64,000 bases of DNA, taken from positions 15,892,136-15,956,135 of the forward strand of contig JACGWO010000013.1 of NCBI GenBank assembly GCA_034509735.1, read 5' to 3'. Shown here piece after piece: positions 36,025 to 46,437 of the stretch. The notes under the pieces were generated by a model. The model was given only the letters and a program-made list of their open reading frames with translations, did not search any database and was not told the DNA's origin. Source of the stretch: Sesamum alatum (taxonomy: Eukaryota; Streptophyta; Magnoliopsida; Lamiales; Pedaliaceae). Each line of letters begins with the position of its first letter. Positions within the stretch are counted from its first letter, which is position 1. Position numbers and translations under genes: made by a program.

Positions 36025-37148
36025 TCAATCCTAATGATATAACCATCTAAACTGAATTCCATACCATTACCTTTTCTTCCCCATGGTTTATGATCTTCAA
36101 GAAAATTTATTCCTAGGGTCATTATCCCATTTTCTCGCCCTGCAATACCTGTAACAATAATCTCATGGCATGCTATTTCTAGCATACCTTCATATTTTCC
36201 CACAACAGGTTGCTGTAGATGGTATAAGTCATCACAAGGAAAACAATTTTCTGTTCTAGTGATGTCAAATATAACTTGGATTTGTTTCCAGCCTTCAGGG
36301 CATCTAAGCTTTACATTATCCACCCTAATAGCTCGAGGCTTTAACAACTCTGGTTCCTTTCCTTTATAGGCCATATTCCTATCTTCTGAAAAGGACATCC
36401 TGCTACTAAAATCAGTTTTAGAACTAAGGGTTCGATCTAAAACCGGGTGATCTTTTATCAAGATATCAACACCACCTATTCTAGGTATTCTAATAGGATC
36501 TGGTGTCATTACCTTAGCGAATTCCTTGAAAATTCTAGGAATTTCAATATACTCTTTCCTAAGAAATAAATCAGAATGATGTGTGTTGGAAAGGGCGTAA
36601 GCTATTCTATATGTTATAGAATATGGTCTATTCCCATCTTTCATAAAATCCTTTCTTTTAAAATCCTGATGAAGGGTTAAGACTCTACTGAAATCTTGGT
36701 CTGCTAGGTTGTATGCTATCCTAGGATGAATATCAAACATCAATTTTCCTGCATACAAATTTCCTATCATTGTCCCAAGACAACCATCTCTTAAGTTATT
36801 GATTCTTCTATCCATTATTGACAAATGTATTTCTGAATCAATTCCTTCCTTAAAAGTTGCTTTTATTACTACTTCAATAGCTCCTATGTGGATCCATTTC
36901 ATAGTAACCGCTACTTCCTCTCTGAGTTTACTTAATTCTTCAAGAATTTCTTCTTTAGGAATAAGCTGCATTTCCATAACATTACCAGTAAGTTCCATAG
37001 GAATTGCAAACTCATCTGAACTTACTTTGTAGATGATATGATGTTTCCTCTGGTTCAGTCCTATCTGGTTAAGGACTCTTCCGATCCCTCCAATCCTAAA
37101 TCCGTCGTATGGGCTGAGATTAGGGTCTTGTCTCATGATTCTTTCCAT
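36021..37148 (-). CDS. Caulimovirid 30K-type movement protein ORF
   Basis: The uninterrupted frame has its first ATG at 37148 and stop at 36021-36023. About 375 residues fit the 30K superfamily of caulimovirids, proteins that move virus through plasmodesmata. The central region (WIHIGAIEVVIKATFKEG, then DRRINNLRDGCLGTMIGN) matches that family's usual core layout of a beta-rich domain. The frame stays open upstream of the ATG to about 37230, hinting at an ancestral capsid-movement fusion, as in Cavemovirus and Solendovirus. Confidence 0.75.
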   Translation of the reverse strand: MERIMRQDPNLSPYDGFRIGGIGRVLNQIGLNQRKHHIIYKVSSDEFAIPMELTGNVMEMQLIPKEEILEELSKLREEVAVTMKWIHIGAIEVVIKATFKEGIDSEIHLSIMDRRINNLRDGCLGTMIGNLYAGKLMFDIHPRIAYNLADQDFSRVLTLHQDFKRKDFMKDGNRPYSITYRIAYALSNTHHSDLFLRKEYIEIPRIFKEFAKVMTPDPIRIPRIGGVDILIKDHPVLDRTLSSKTDFSSRMSFSEDRNMAYKGKEPELLKPRAIRVDNVKLRCPEGWKQIQVIFDITRTENCFPCDDLYHLQQPVVGKYEGMLEIACHEIIVTGIAGRENGIMTLGINFLEDHKPWGRKGNGMEFSLDGYIIRIE

Positions 37149-37227
37149 GGTTTTGTTTGACACCGTCAACCTTGAAAAGAATCCTGATAGGCTATTTGAG
37201 GTTTGGAGCCTATCTCCTTCGTTGTAA

Positions 37228-38061
37228 TTATTCTAATTCGGTTGAAGATCCATCCGAATCACTTTCTATTTCTTCCTCGTAGATGCTTTCATCTGAGGGA
37301 AGATCTTCGAATTGGTAGATTGGTACCAAGTCGCCGTAGTAGACTGCATCTAGGATGTCGTTTGTGGCTTCAAATTGGCGTAGTTCACCACATTTCTGCG
37401 GGCAATCTGGGGAGATATGTCCTTTTGCTCCGCACGTCCAGCAGTTGCAATCCTTAAAACTTTCATTAGCTCGGGTATGGGCTCGTCTGAAATTTCTTCG
37501 TGTAGGAGCTCGTCCTGTGGATTTCGCCTCTGATCGTCTAGATCCTTGGGATGAAGCCCTTGTCGGTCCTGTTCTCTATCCAGATTTGTATGATCTGGCT
37601 TTTGATTTAGACCACCATGATCTTCTTCTAAAAGAGGATTTTCTGGAACTCCTGGAATAAGAGTCACCACCATGCTTTCTCCTCTTCTTTTGCTCGCTTG
37701 ATTCTCCTATAATAGTTGGAAAATCATTATTATCACAACAGAGAGGGGTTCTTTTGATTTTACCTCTCAGTCTCTTCATATTCTTTTGGACGGTTGCTTG
37801 GTAACACCAATCATTCAGTTTGTCTTTAAGGAAAGACATCCTCCTTGCAACTGAATCCAGCTGCCCTGCAGGTACTTTGTATGATTGTATCAACATTTCC
37901 CTCCATGGGCTGCAGATCTTTGCAAAGAACATTGGGGCGGCAACTTCGGTTGTTACCCCACTTTGGAAGAAGTATTTGCGGAACCAATAGGTATATTCAT
38001 CTACAGCACAGATACTTCTTAACTCGAGACCAAAGAGAGCTTGTGCATACTCCCTAGCCTT
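37228..38061 (-). pseudogene. Caulimovirid capsid, C-terminal part with zinc knuckle
   Basis: Sequence continues in frame after the TAA at 38062 through FFAKICSPWREML (about 37930) and a Lys/Arg/Ser-rich tract, reaching a stop near 37576. In another frame a CCHC zinc knuckle follows, CWTCGAKGHISPDC (37402-37443), with an acidic tail (EEEIESDSDGSS) ending at 37228. Basic region, zinc knuckle and acidic C-terminus are the caulimovirid capsid signature. There are at least two breaks. Confidence 0.75.
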
Positions 38062-38667
38062 TTATGTTCTGCTTCCTTCGAAGTATCCATCTCCGATGAA
38101 GTGAATCTTGATTAACCTTCCCAGTCTATCCACGATTGCACTTTTAGACTCTCCTTCAAGGATGCTTGCTTTGGTCTCTTCTGGGGTATTATCCCATCCG
38201 ATCTTTACCGACCCTTCCAAGCTTAACTCCAAAAGCTTTATGAAGTTATCCTTGTCTAGCTCCAACGTAATTGCTGCAATTTTCATGGCTGCAACCCATT
38301 CATCTATAAACTTCTCGATATTTCGAAAGTCGATAACATCCAGGTTGAGAACCGTGCCATATGGATGTAAGGGCTGGAGCATGGTCCTTGCCCATGGTGT
38401 GTTTTCAGGCACTCGTCTTGGATTCCTTCCTGGATTTTCTCGCAATCTTGTCCCCACGAAGGTAGGGGTAGCATTGGTGTGAAAATCTGTACCTTCTCTC
38501 ATTGGCTGATCCTGTGGTGGATCATTTGAGCCTGTGCTTCCCTCCGGTGGTGGTAAAGCTGGAGCGACCTCATTGGTTTGGATATTAACTAAATCCACAA
38601 TCCCTAGTTGGGAAAAGGATTCAGCTAACTCTTGTAGATCCGATAGATCCACTCTAGATATCTCCAT
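38062..38667 (-). pseudogene. Caulimovirid capsid, N-terminal part
   Basis: ATG at 38667 overlaps the previous stop by one base (TAATG). The 201 residues start with an acidic Leu-rich helix (VDLSDLQELAESFSQLG), then a disordered Pro-rich stretch, and then a helical capsid-like region (NIEKFIDEWVAAMKIAA). It ends at an in-frame TAA, with continuing homologous sequence beyond, so the stop is a break. Confidence 0.6.
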
Positions 38668-39054
38668 TATTTTATGGATTTGATGATCTCGATGATTTGT
38701 TCCTCTTGTGTCTTTGGCTTCGAGATCTCCTTTGCCTTTCCTTTCTGAGGTAGGAAAGATACTGGTCCAAGGGCGTCCCTGATGCGTTCCTGATGAGATC
38801 TGGATGTCTCAGGGGTATTCCTTTGATTTCTTCTCAGATCTGTAACTTCAATCTTCAGATCTGTGAGATCCTTTTGTAGATCCGGTAGGATTTTTAAAAT
38901 CTCGTCCATCTTTTGGTTCAAGAGGTCTATTTTCATAGGTATATGGATTAGCCTATGTCCATAGTCTTGAACTGTTTTTTTGTACCTCTCTAAGGTCCTG
39001 AGAGTACTTCGAGGTATCCAGTTCAAGTTCCTTCCAATCAGTTCCTTTAATCAT
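38667..39054 (-). pseudogene. Caulimovirid small coiled-coil ORF
   Basis: The likely ATG is at 39054. The frame shifts at a run of A residues near 38980 and continues in the frame ending at 38667. The product is short, charged and heptad-like (KIDLLNQKMDEILKILPDL), resembling virion-associated or coiled-coil proteins encoded ahead of capsid genes in this family. No enzymatic motif is visible. Confidence 0.5.
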
Positions 39055-39428
39055 TATTTTTGGAACTGTATTTTTTTCAGGAATCTACCTGTTCCGGATC
39101 TCCTGGCTGGGATTCTTCCATGGATCTCAGCTCCATGTAGTCGTCTTACTGCATTCCCTGGTAACGTCTCTCGAACATGGCGATTTCTATGCTATTCCTC
39201 TCTTTCTTCCTTTGGAAGAAATGACGCATCGACCAACCTCGGACTGTTGGCGATATTTCTAAGAATTTCCATAAGAAATTCTGTTCTCTATATTTTCAGA
39301 ATCTGAAAATAATCCCTGTTTTCAGTGTAACTCGAACTTTCGTTCGGTTCCATACTTTTAAAGATCTCCTCCGTTAGGGATAAAATATCAATATGTAATA
39401 TAAACAAATATTTCTTCAATAAACCTAG

Positions 39429-39440
39429 GCTCTGATACCA
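39429..39440 (-). other. Primer binding site of the caulimovirid
   Basis: TGGTATCAGAGC on the minus strand is an exact 12-base complement to the 3' end of initiator tRNA-Met, used to prime minus-strand DNA synthesis. It lies within about 10 bp of the inferred right junction of the virus. Confidence 0.85.
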
Positions 39441-39687
39441 TTTCTAAGGAGCATGGGTGATAAAATGCCAAAATAAATGAAAATGGACTAAAATGCTCAT
39501 TTTAAAGCTGTAAAGGGGTAAAATCATCCAAAATTTGGCCAAATTCGCCCAGATTCGGTCGGAGGACTAAAATTGCTACGTTTTCAGAAGTTACAGGACT
39601 AAAATTGCCACTGTCAAAGTTAGGGGACTAAAAACGCCACTCCCCTTAAGATACGGGACTAATTTTGCAATTTTCCCGAAGATTTTA

Positions 39688-40556
39688 TTAATGTAGTAAA
39701 AAATGCATGGGTACATTATAAATCAGATAATCCTTATTACTCATTTTTACAAAACTGCCAAAATTTCGCTGTTGAAGCTAAACAATGGAACAAGTCTATT
39801 TTTAGGTCTATTAATGAGAAAATAGATTGAGTCTCAATAATCTTGATTATATTCGTCGTTGTATAGAAATTTATCCTTTGGATACCCTACTGTTGGAAGG
39901 AATCAATCTCAGACAAGAACTCCTTAAATTAGAAGAAATGGAGGTAGCTTATTAGAACCATAGGGCTCGTTTTAAATGGAATATGGAAGGACATAGGAAT
40001 TCAAATTTTTTTCATGCATATGCTTCTCACAGACGTAGAACTAATCTAATTAAAGGCATTTGCAATGCTCTCATGAATAGATTAGTATTGAAACTCCTGC
40101 AATAATGGAAGAATTCATAATTTTTTTATTAACATATCAAGAGTTCGTGTTAGGACTGATTTTCTTTATAATACTACCCATTTCTCAGAGCTTACGGATA
40201 AAGATATTAATTTGCTTAAATTCTCATTAACAAATATGAGATTTGGTTTGCGCTTAAAAGAATCGGACCGTGTAAGGCTCCAATTCCAGGCGGACTGAAC
40301 GCACATTTCTAGCAAAATGCTTTTGTTCCTGGAAGAAATATACAAGACAACGTTTTTCTAGCACATGAAGTTCTTCATTCCATGAAATAGCTCTTAAACT
40401 TGATATTGAAAAAGCTTACGATAAACTAGAATGGTAGTACATTGAACATACTTTAAACAAATACAAATTTTCAAGTTGGCTCATTAATAGTATTATGGAA
40501 TGTATTACTTCTACAAACTTTCAAATTAATTAATGGGCAGTTTTTTTAGGAATGGA
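39688..40556 (+). pseudogene. L1-type LINE, linker and reverse transcriptase N-terminal part
   Basis: After the inserted element the LINE resumes. WNHRARFKWNMEGHRNSNFF then SHRRRTN (about 39950-40040) is the conserved block upstream of the L1 reverse transcriptase. RT follows: NAFVPGRNIQDNVFLAHEVL-like sequence at about 40320-40375 and IALKLDIEKAYDKLEW at about 40390-40435, with the first catalytic D. Stops and indels occur. It is cut at 40556 by the copia 2 insertion. Confidence 0.8.
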
Positions 40557-41279
40557 TGTTAGAATATAAAAAAGGGTTAATTGTAATTTTCGTCATGTAA
40601 TTATAGGCATTAAGCGTTTTGGTCCTTTAAGTTTCTAGGGTAGCAAAATAGTCCTTTAACGTGTGAGGCTTTTAAACTCGCAGGAAAAAGGGCAATGCTT
40701 GAATGTGGTATCACTCAAGAAGACAATCAACCTCATCGCGTGCCATTATTCCAGCAAGTTTTAAAAAATCTGGCGATCAGAGGACGAAAATCGTGAAAAT
40801 TGAAAAGTTAAAGGACTATTTTGCTACACTATAAACTTAAAGGACCAAAATGCCAAATACCTATAATTATAGGACGAAATTGCAATTAATTGAAAAGTTA
40901 AAGGACTATTTTGCTACCCTAGAAACTTAAAGGACCAAAATGCCAAATACCTATAATTACAGGATGAAAATTGCAATTAACCCTACAAAAAACATATATC
41001 ACTCACAAGAGGAGAGGATGATGAGAACTCACAAATATACTTCTAAACTTTTCTTTCTTTTTTTGGTGTTCTACAAATGACTCCAACATATTGGGTATTT
41101 ATACTTACACAAATACACCCTCCAAACTCTCCTAATAAATAAGTTCATCAAAAACTAAAAGACATATATGCATTACATTAATTCCTATGCACATATTATA
41201 TTAATTCATCTAAATATGAAGAGACACATTCATGTATTTTATCCAAATACATGAATAGCATATTCTAGACTTATGTATC

Positions 41280-41317
<38 letters not shown>

Positions 41318-41322
41318 CAACA
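40557..41322 (-). repeat. Copia 2 3' LTR, carrying a MITE
   Basis: It matches 45183-45507 apart from the 40574-40983 insertion. It ends with an (AT)n tract and TTCAACA. The terminal TGTTAGAA is kept. Confidence 0.92.
40574..40983. mobile_element. Inverted-repeat MITE, copy 5, inside the copia 2 LTR
   Basis: The ends are GGGTTAATTGTAATTTTCGT and, reversed, GGGTTAATTGCAATTTTCAT. The flanks are tataaaaaa (40565-40573) and tacaaaaaa (40984-40992), 8/9. The other LTR of the same copia reads straight through (cataaaaaacatat), which proves the insertion. The interior holds an additional direct repeat: the 'aaaggactattttgctac' block occurs at 40811 and 40902. Confidence 0.93.
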
Positions 41323-41427
41323 CTCCCCCTTAAACTAGATTCATCACTCCGAGTGAAAAACGCAACTTCTTGAAAACATCAAACTTCAAAGCCTTCGTGA
41401 AGATATCCGCAATTTGATCTTGTGACT

Positions 41428-42730
41428 TCACGTACTCAAAACTTCACTTCCTTCTTTGATATGCATTTCTCGAATGAAGTGGTACTTCATATCAATATGC
41501 TTGCTCCTATCGTGAAATACCAGATTCTTGGCTAATGCTATAGCCGACTTGTTATCCACATAAATCTCTATCGGATTCTTTTGTTGAAAATTAAGTTCTT
41601 TCAACAAGCCTCTCAACCAAATAGCATGACAAACACAACAAGTAGCTGCATCGTACTCCGCTTCACATGTAGAAAGAGTCACGATACGTTGTTTCTTCAA
41701 ATTCCACGTAAATGCCGAATTTTTCATAAAGTACATGAATCCGATTGTACTTTTCCGACTATCAACATCACCTGCCCAATCACTATCACAATAGCCAACG
41801 AGCTCAAAATCTTGAGAAGATTTATAAAAAATTCCATGATCAATTGTGCCTTGAATATACCGAAGTATTCTTTTGGCAACTTTCAAATGAGATGTAGTAG
41901 GAACTTCCATGTGACGACTCAAAAGTCCAACACCAAAAAAAATATCCAGCCTTGTACACGTTAAGTACCTCAAACTTCCAACAAGACTTTTAAAATATGT
42001 GGAATTAATTTTCTTACCATCTTGACGTGAAGATAATTTGATTCCACATTCCACCGGGGTGCTTACGGGCATGCAATTTTTCATCTCAGATTTCTTGAGA
42101 ATTTCCTTGGCATATCCTTCTTGAGAGATAAATATTCCATCATCTCGTTGTTTTACTTCAATGCCAAGATAATAGGACATTAAGCCAATGTCCGTCATCT
42201 CAAACTCCTTTGTTATAGTTCTCTTAAAATCATCAAACATCTTCGGATTGTTTTCTGTAAAGATCAAGTCGTCCACATATAAACAAACAATAACATATCA
42301 CCTAATTTTGAGTTCTTCTTCACATGAAGAGCATGTTCATGTGGACACTTGATAAAGCCTTTGTTTTGGAAATAGTGATCAATTCGACTATTCCAAGCAG
42401 AGGGGCTTGTTTCAAGCCATAGATAGCCCTTTTCAATTTCAACACTTTATCTTCTTGGCCTTTCACCACATAGCTTGGGGGTTGATCAACATAGACTTCT
42501 TCCTCCAAAAATCAGTTCAAAAAAGCGGATTTTACATCCAATTGGTGAATTTTCCAACCATTTTGAGCTGCAAGAGAAATAATCAACTGAATTGTTTCAA
42601 GATGAGCAACTGGTGCAAATACCTCGTCTTAATCAATTCGGGCTTTTTGCTTGTACCCCTTCGCTACCAATCTTGCTTTGTATTTTTCTACCTCGCCTTT
42701 AGCATTTCATTTAATCTTATACACCCATCT
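41428..42730 (-). pseudogene. Copia 2 reverse transcriptase and RNase H
   Basis: A frame of 282 codons (42276-41428) begins at the catalytic YVDDLIFT region and covers the second half of RT (LMSYYLGIEVKQ). It then covers RNase H, with YCDSDWAGD, STCEAEYDA and DNKSAIALAKN then HDRSKHIDMKYHFIRE. Upstream pieces of RT (42508-42320, YGLKQAP) are in other frames with stops between. The 3' half is well kept but the whole is not a continuous ORF. Confidence 0.88.
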
Positions 42731-43722
42731 TACTCCAATCGTATTTTTGCCTTTTGGTAATGATTCAAGCTCCCATGAATCATTCTTTTGAATTCTTTAA
42801 TTTCTTCATCCATGGCATTTCTCCACTTTTCATCACGAGCATCATCATCAAAATCTACAGGCTCCGTTTCCGCAAATAAGCAAAATTTAGTAAAGCCACT
42901 CAAATTTGTTACCTCTTTCCTGACATCATATAATTCACGTAGACCTCTGAATCCTTGAGGGCCTTCACTTGATCTTGCCTCATCAACTTGAATATTTTGT
43001 GGCGGCAGAGTTGATGGCGGTGTAACGGGTTGTGCCATGTCTTCTTCTTCATCACCAAAGAATGGACTATAATGATCATTTTTGTTTTGATCATTCCATT
43101 CCCAAATGCCTTCTTCGTCAAATTCGACATCACGACTTATAACAATTTTTCCGCTGCTCGGATTATACAACTTGTACCCTTTGGAACTTTGGTCATAACC
43201 AATGAACACATACCTTGCACTTTTATCATCAAGTTTTGTTCTTTTTTGATCCGGAACATGCGTATAGGCAATATTGCCAAATACCCGCAAGTGGGTTATA
43301 GTTGGTGTATACCCACTCGAAGCCTTGAATTCATTTGATGTGAATTCACCTCCTCTATCGGACCGAAGAGCTTTAATACGATAGCCACTTTGGTTCTCCA
43401 CCATCGCCTTGAACCTTTTAAAGGTCCCAATCACCTCCGATTTCTCCTTCAAAAAATACACCCAAGTCTTCCGAGAATAATCATCAATGAATAGTACAAA
43501 GTAACTATTTTTACCTAGTGAACACGGTGTAATAGGTCCACAAACATCGGAGTGTATTAGCTCCAACGGGTGTTGAGCTCTTGTCATTGGTTCCTTCGGA
43601 AAGCTCTTTCTTGGTTGTTTACCATAAAGACATCCTTCACAAAGTTGATTAGGATGGTTTATGGGAGGCAATCCTTTCACCATTCTTCCTTTTCTCATCA
43701 TTTTGAGACCATCAAAGTTCAA
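42730..43722 (-). pseudogene. Copia 2 integrase, internally deleted
   Basis: A frame of 330 codons carries CEGCLYGKQPRKSF (GAG-pre-integrase), LIHSDVCGP (first catalytic D), FIDDYSRKTWVYFL and LRSDRGGEFTSNEF (second catalytic D). It then jumps directly to KASSGYTPTITHLRVFG. The segment with the catalytic Glu (the APYTPQQNGVAERKN-type stretch in intact relatives) is missing, so the integrase cannot work. It continues into the start of RT with frame breaks. Confidence 0.88.
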
Positions 43723-43802
43723 ATGTCCAAACCTCGAATGTCATAGCCACAATTGTTCCTTGAAACATAACTTCAAACACATGGGAACGTCACTTTGAAT
43801 GT

Positions 43803-45136
43803 TTAGCAAAATCTTCTATATCTCGTCATGGGAGCTTTTGCCAACAATCTGCCGTTTTCATCTTTCATCATCAAGCTTTTGTCTTTCAAGTGTATATCAT
43901 AATTTTTCTCCAAGAGTTGTCCCAAACTTAAAATATTATTCTTCATGGCAAGAATATAAAAGGCATTGGAGATAAATTGATGGTTTCCATCTTCTGAACG
44001 AATCAAAATTGTACATTTCCCTTTTTCTTGAACCTTGGAAAAATCTCCAAAAGTTATATTGCCGTCAATTGATTCATTGAGATCTACAAATAGATCCTTC
44101 TTGCCACATATATGACTGCTTGAGCCAGAGTCAAGATACCACCGACTGTCTTTCTCATCTTGATTATTTTTGTATGCAAGAAGCAAGGTGGGATCCGTTT
44201 CTTCTTTAACATCGCTTTCCACAAGATTACTTGTCTCTTTCACATTTGAACATTCCCAAGCATAATGACCAAACTGATGATAATTAAAACACTCAATGTT
44301 TGACTTGTTATACTGTGATTGATTTAGTTTATATGCACCTCTCCAATTTCTGTTTCGTCCACGACCTTTTCCTTGATTGGTATTTTGGACAGAATAATTA
44401 CTCTGTTTGTCACTTGATAAATAATTCTTCTGTCCTCGTCCGCCTCTTCCACGTCCTCGATTTTGTCCTTGACCATGAAATCCTACACGCCCTCTTCCTC
44501 TTTGGGACGTACTTTGATTTGTCTCTTTAATAGATAGCTTTGCTTTCAAAGCTTGTTCCACCGATTCTTGAGTTGGTTTCTTCAGCCTTTCTTCATGGGC
44601 TTGCAGCGATCCGGCAAGTTCATAAACAGTCATGGTGTCCAAATCCTTGGACTCTTCGATGGTAACAACAACATAATTAAATTTTAGATCCAAAGATCTC
44701 AAAATTTTTTCGACGATCCGATCATCCTTCATATCCTCTCCATATCTCTTCATTTGATTTGTAATAGCCAAAACTCTTGATATATAATCCGAAATGGATT
44801 CGGAATCCTTCATGTGAAGAGATTCAAACTCACCTCTTAATGTTTGGAGACGTACTTTATTCACTTTGTCGGCACCTTGAAAAGAAGCTTGAAGAATTTC
44901 CCAAGCATCCTTGGAGGTCGTTGTCGCAGCAACTTTTTCGAACATCTTTTCATCTAAACCTTGATAAATAAGTGTGAGTGTCTTTTGATCTTTTTCTTTG
45001 CGTCATTTCCTTCAGCACCTTTTTCCACAGAGTCCCATACTTCATAGGCTCCAAGCAACACTTTCATCCTTATGCACCAATTATCATAATTTTCTTTGGT
45101 GAGGTTCGAAACTACGAATGGTGTTCCGTTCGTCAT
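43803..45136 (-). pseudogene. Copia 2 Gag and protease
   Basis: Gag starts at ATG 45136 (MTNGTPFVVSNLTKENYDNW) and, after a frame change near 44950, continues in a 380-codon frame: UBN2-type Gag, a Gly/Arg-rich tract and a zinc knuckle with a substituted second Cys ([14 protein letters not shown]). The protease site is [13 protein letters not shown]. The frame ends at 43803, just before the integrase frame. Confidence 0.88.
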
Positions 45137-45182
45137 TTTTCTTCAAGCTTGGTCTCCAAACAAATTGGTTCTGATACCACTT

Positions 45183-45507
45183 TGTTAGAACATAAAAAAC
45201 ATATATCACTCACAAGAGGAGAGGAGGATGAGAACTCACAAATATACTTCTAAACTTTTCTCTCTTTTTTGGTGTTCTACAAATGACCCAACATATGGGG
45301 TATTTATACTTACACAAATACACCCTTCAAACTCTCCTAATAAATAAGTTTATCAAAAACTAAAAGACATACATGCATTACATTAATTCATATGCATGTA
45401 TTATATTAATTCATCTAAATATGAAGAGACACATTCATGTATTTTATCCAAATACATGAATAGTATATTCTAAACTTACGTATCTAGTTTATATATATAA
45501 TTCGACA
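45183..45507 (-). repeat. Copia 2 5' LTR
   Basis: The LTR is 325 bp, with TGTTAGAA at one end and TTCGACA at the other. It is adjacent to the primer binding site on the inner side and to the atgga duplication on the outer side. Confidence 0.92.
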
Positions 45508-45512
45508 ATGGA

Positions 45513-45973
45513 AACTAAAAAGAGGATTGTTTAAGGCAAGGTGACCCCCTCTCTCCATATCTGTTTATTTTATTTATGGAACCTTTGATTAATGATTTGA
45601 TTAATAGAGTGGAGCTTCATAAAATTGATCCCATTAAGCCTCGCATGAAAGGTCCTGCTATTCCCATTCTATGTTTTGCGGATGATTGTCTTGTTTATCT
45701 TAAGGGCTAACCATAAGAACACGATGGAAATAAAAAAATTGTCTTCACCACTTCAAAGCATGTTTTGATTTAACTGTCAACTGGGAGAACTCTAAAGCCT
45801 GCTTTTCACCAAATACACCCACATTACGTCAAAGAGACATTCTTAGGACCTCAATTTAAGTAGGAAAAACCAAAATGACTTATTGACCAAATACAGACTA
45901 AAATATAAGGATGGTACGATAAATATCTTTCAATGGAAGGTAGGGTGACCTTAATCAAACATGTATTGAACCA
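45513..45973 (+). pseudogene. L1-type LINE, reverse transcriptase catalytic part
   Basis: It continues directly from 40556: LRQGDPLSPYLFILFMEPL (about 45530-45590) and CFADDCLVYL (about 45665-45700) with the catalytic FADD. The thumb-like part follows to the next insertion at 45974. It has frame breaks. Confidence 0.85.
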
Positions 45974-46427
45974 GGCTTAAATGTATTTTTGGTCCCGTAA
46001 CTTAGGCCATTTGGCATTTTCATCCTTCAACTTTTTAGGATAGTATTTTGGTCCTGTATCCTTTTAGTTTTCGCGATTTTAGTCCTTTATTCGCCGGAGG
46101 TCACCCTTCTCGCCGAAAAATTGTATGAGCCTCTCACGTGACATTTTAAAATTGGGGCTTTTATTTCTATTGGCACATTTTTGTCAGCATTTTTGTCCTT
46201 TAACTTTTTAGAGTAGTATTTTGGTCCTGTATCTTTTAATTTTCAAAGATTTTAGTCCTTTTTGTTGCCGGAGTTCACCCTTCTCGCCGTTGGAGGTGAA
46301 CTCCCGCGAATGAAAGGACTAAAATTACAAGAGTTAAAAAGATGCAGAACCTAAATGCTGCCCTAGAAAATTAAAGGACTAAAATACCAAATAACCTAAG
46401 TTAAGGGACCAAAAATTCATTTAATCT
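45974..46427. mobile_element. Inverted-repeat MITE, copy 6, in the LINE
   Basis: The exact 10-bp target duplication tattgaacca lies at 45964-45973 and 46428-46437. The ends GGCTTAAATGTATTTTTGGT and AAGATTAAATGAATTTTTGG are inverted. The interior has repeated 'tagtattttggtcctgtatc' and 'ttttagtccttt' words. Confidence 0.92.
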
Positions 46428-46437
46428 TATTGAACCA

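Larger units (their letters stand above)
32000..39445 (-). mobile_element. Endogenous caulimovirid (pararetrovirus) copy, near full genome
   Basis: On the minus strand the order is a tRNA-Met primer site (39440-39429), a coiled-coil ORF, capsid, 30K movement protein, protease, reverse transcriptase/RNase H and a transactivator-like ORF. A TATA promoter and polyadenylation signal follow. About 7.4 kb matches one whole caulimovirid genome opened near the primer site. Capsid upstream of movement protein, with a separate last ORF, resembles Cavemovirus or Solendovirus rather than Caulimovirus; this is inferred from order only. No integrase is present, as expected. Most ORFs are broken. The left boundary is uncertain (31960-32180). 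Confidence 0.85.
31799..39687. mobile_element. Inverted-repeat element, copy 4, split by a caulimovirid insertion
   Basis: The exact 10-bp target duplication gaagatttta lies at 31799-31808 and 39678-39687. The element ends are GGGCTTATTGCAATTTTGGT at 31809 and, reversed, GGGAAAATTGCAAAATTAGT at 39677. The left half (31809 to about 31970) and right half (about 39450-39677) both carry the 'ttttggtcctgta' type word. Between them lies the caulimovirid. The element sits within the LINE. Confidence 0.85.
40557..45507 (-). mobile_element. Ty1/copia retrotransposon 2, with both LTRs
   Basis: It has an exact 5-bp target duplication atgga (40552-40556 and 45508-45512) and LTRs with TG...CA ends. The 5' LTR (transcript sense) is 45183-45507, next to a primer site at 45179-45167 (TGGTATCAGAACC, initiator tRNA-Met type). 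The 3' LTR is 40557-41322, interrupted by a MITE, next to the polypurine tract AAGGGGGAG (41331-41323). The LTRs differ by roughly 4% by eye. The element lies inside the LINE reverse transcriptase. Domain order and HSDVCGP-type integrase suggest a Tork/Tnt1-like lineage (inference). Confidence 0.93.

Noticed and set aside
39429..39440. TGGTATCAGAGC considered as part of a tRNA gene
   Set aside because: Only the 12 bases complementary to the tRNA 3' end are present; no cloverleaf. It is a primer binding site.
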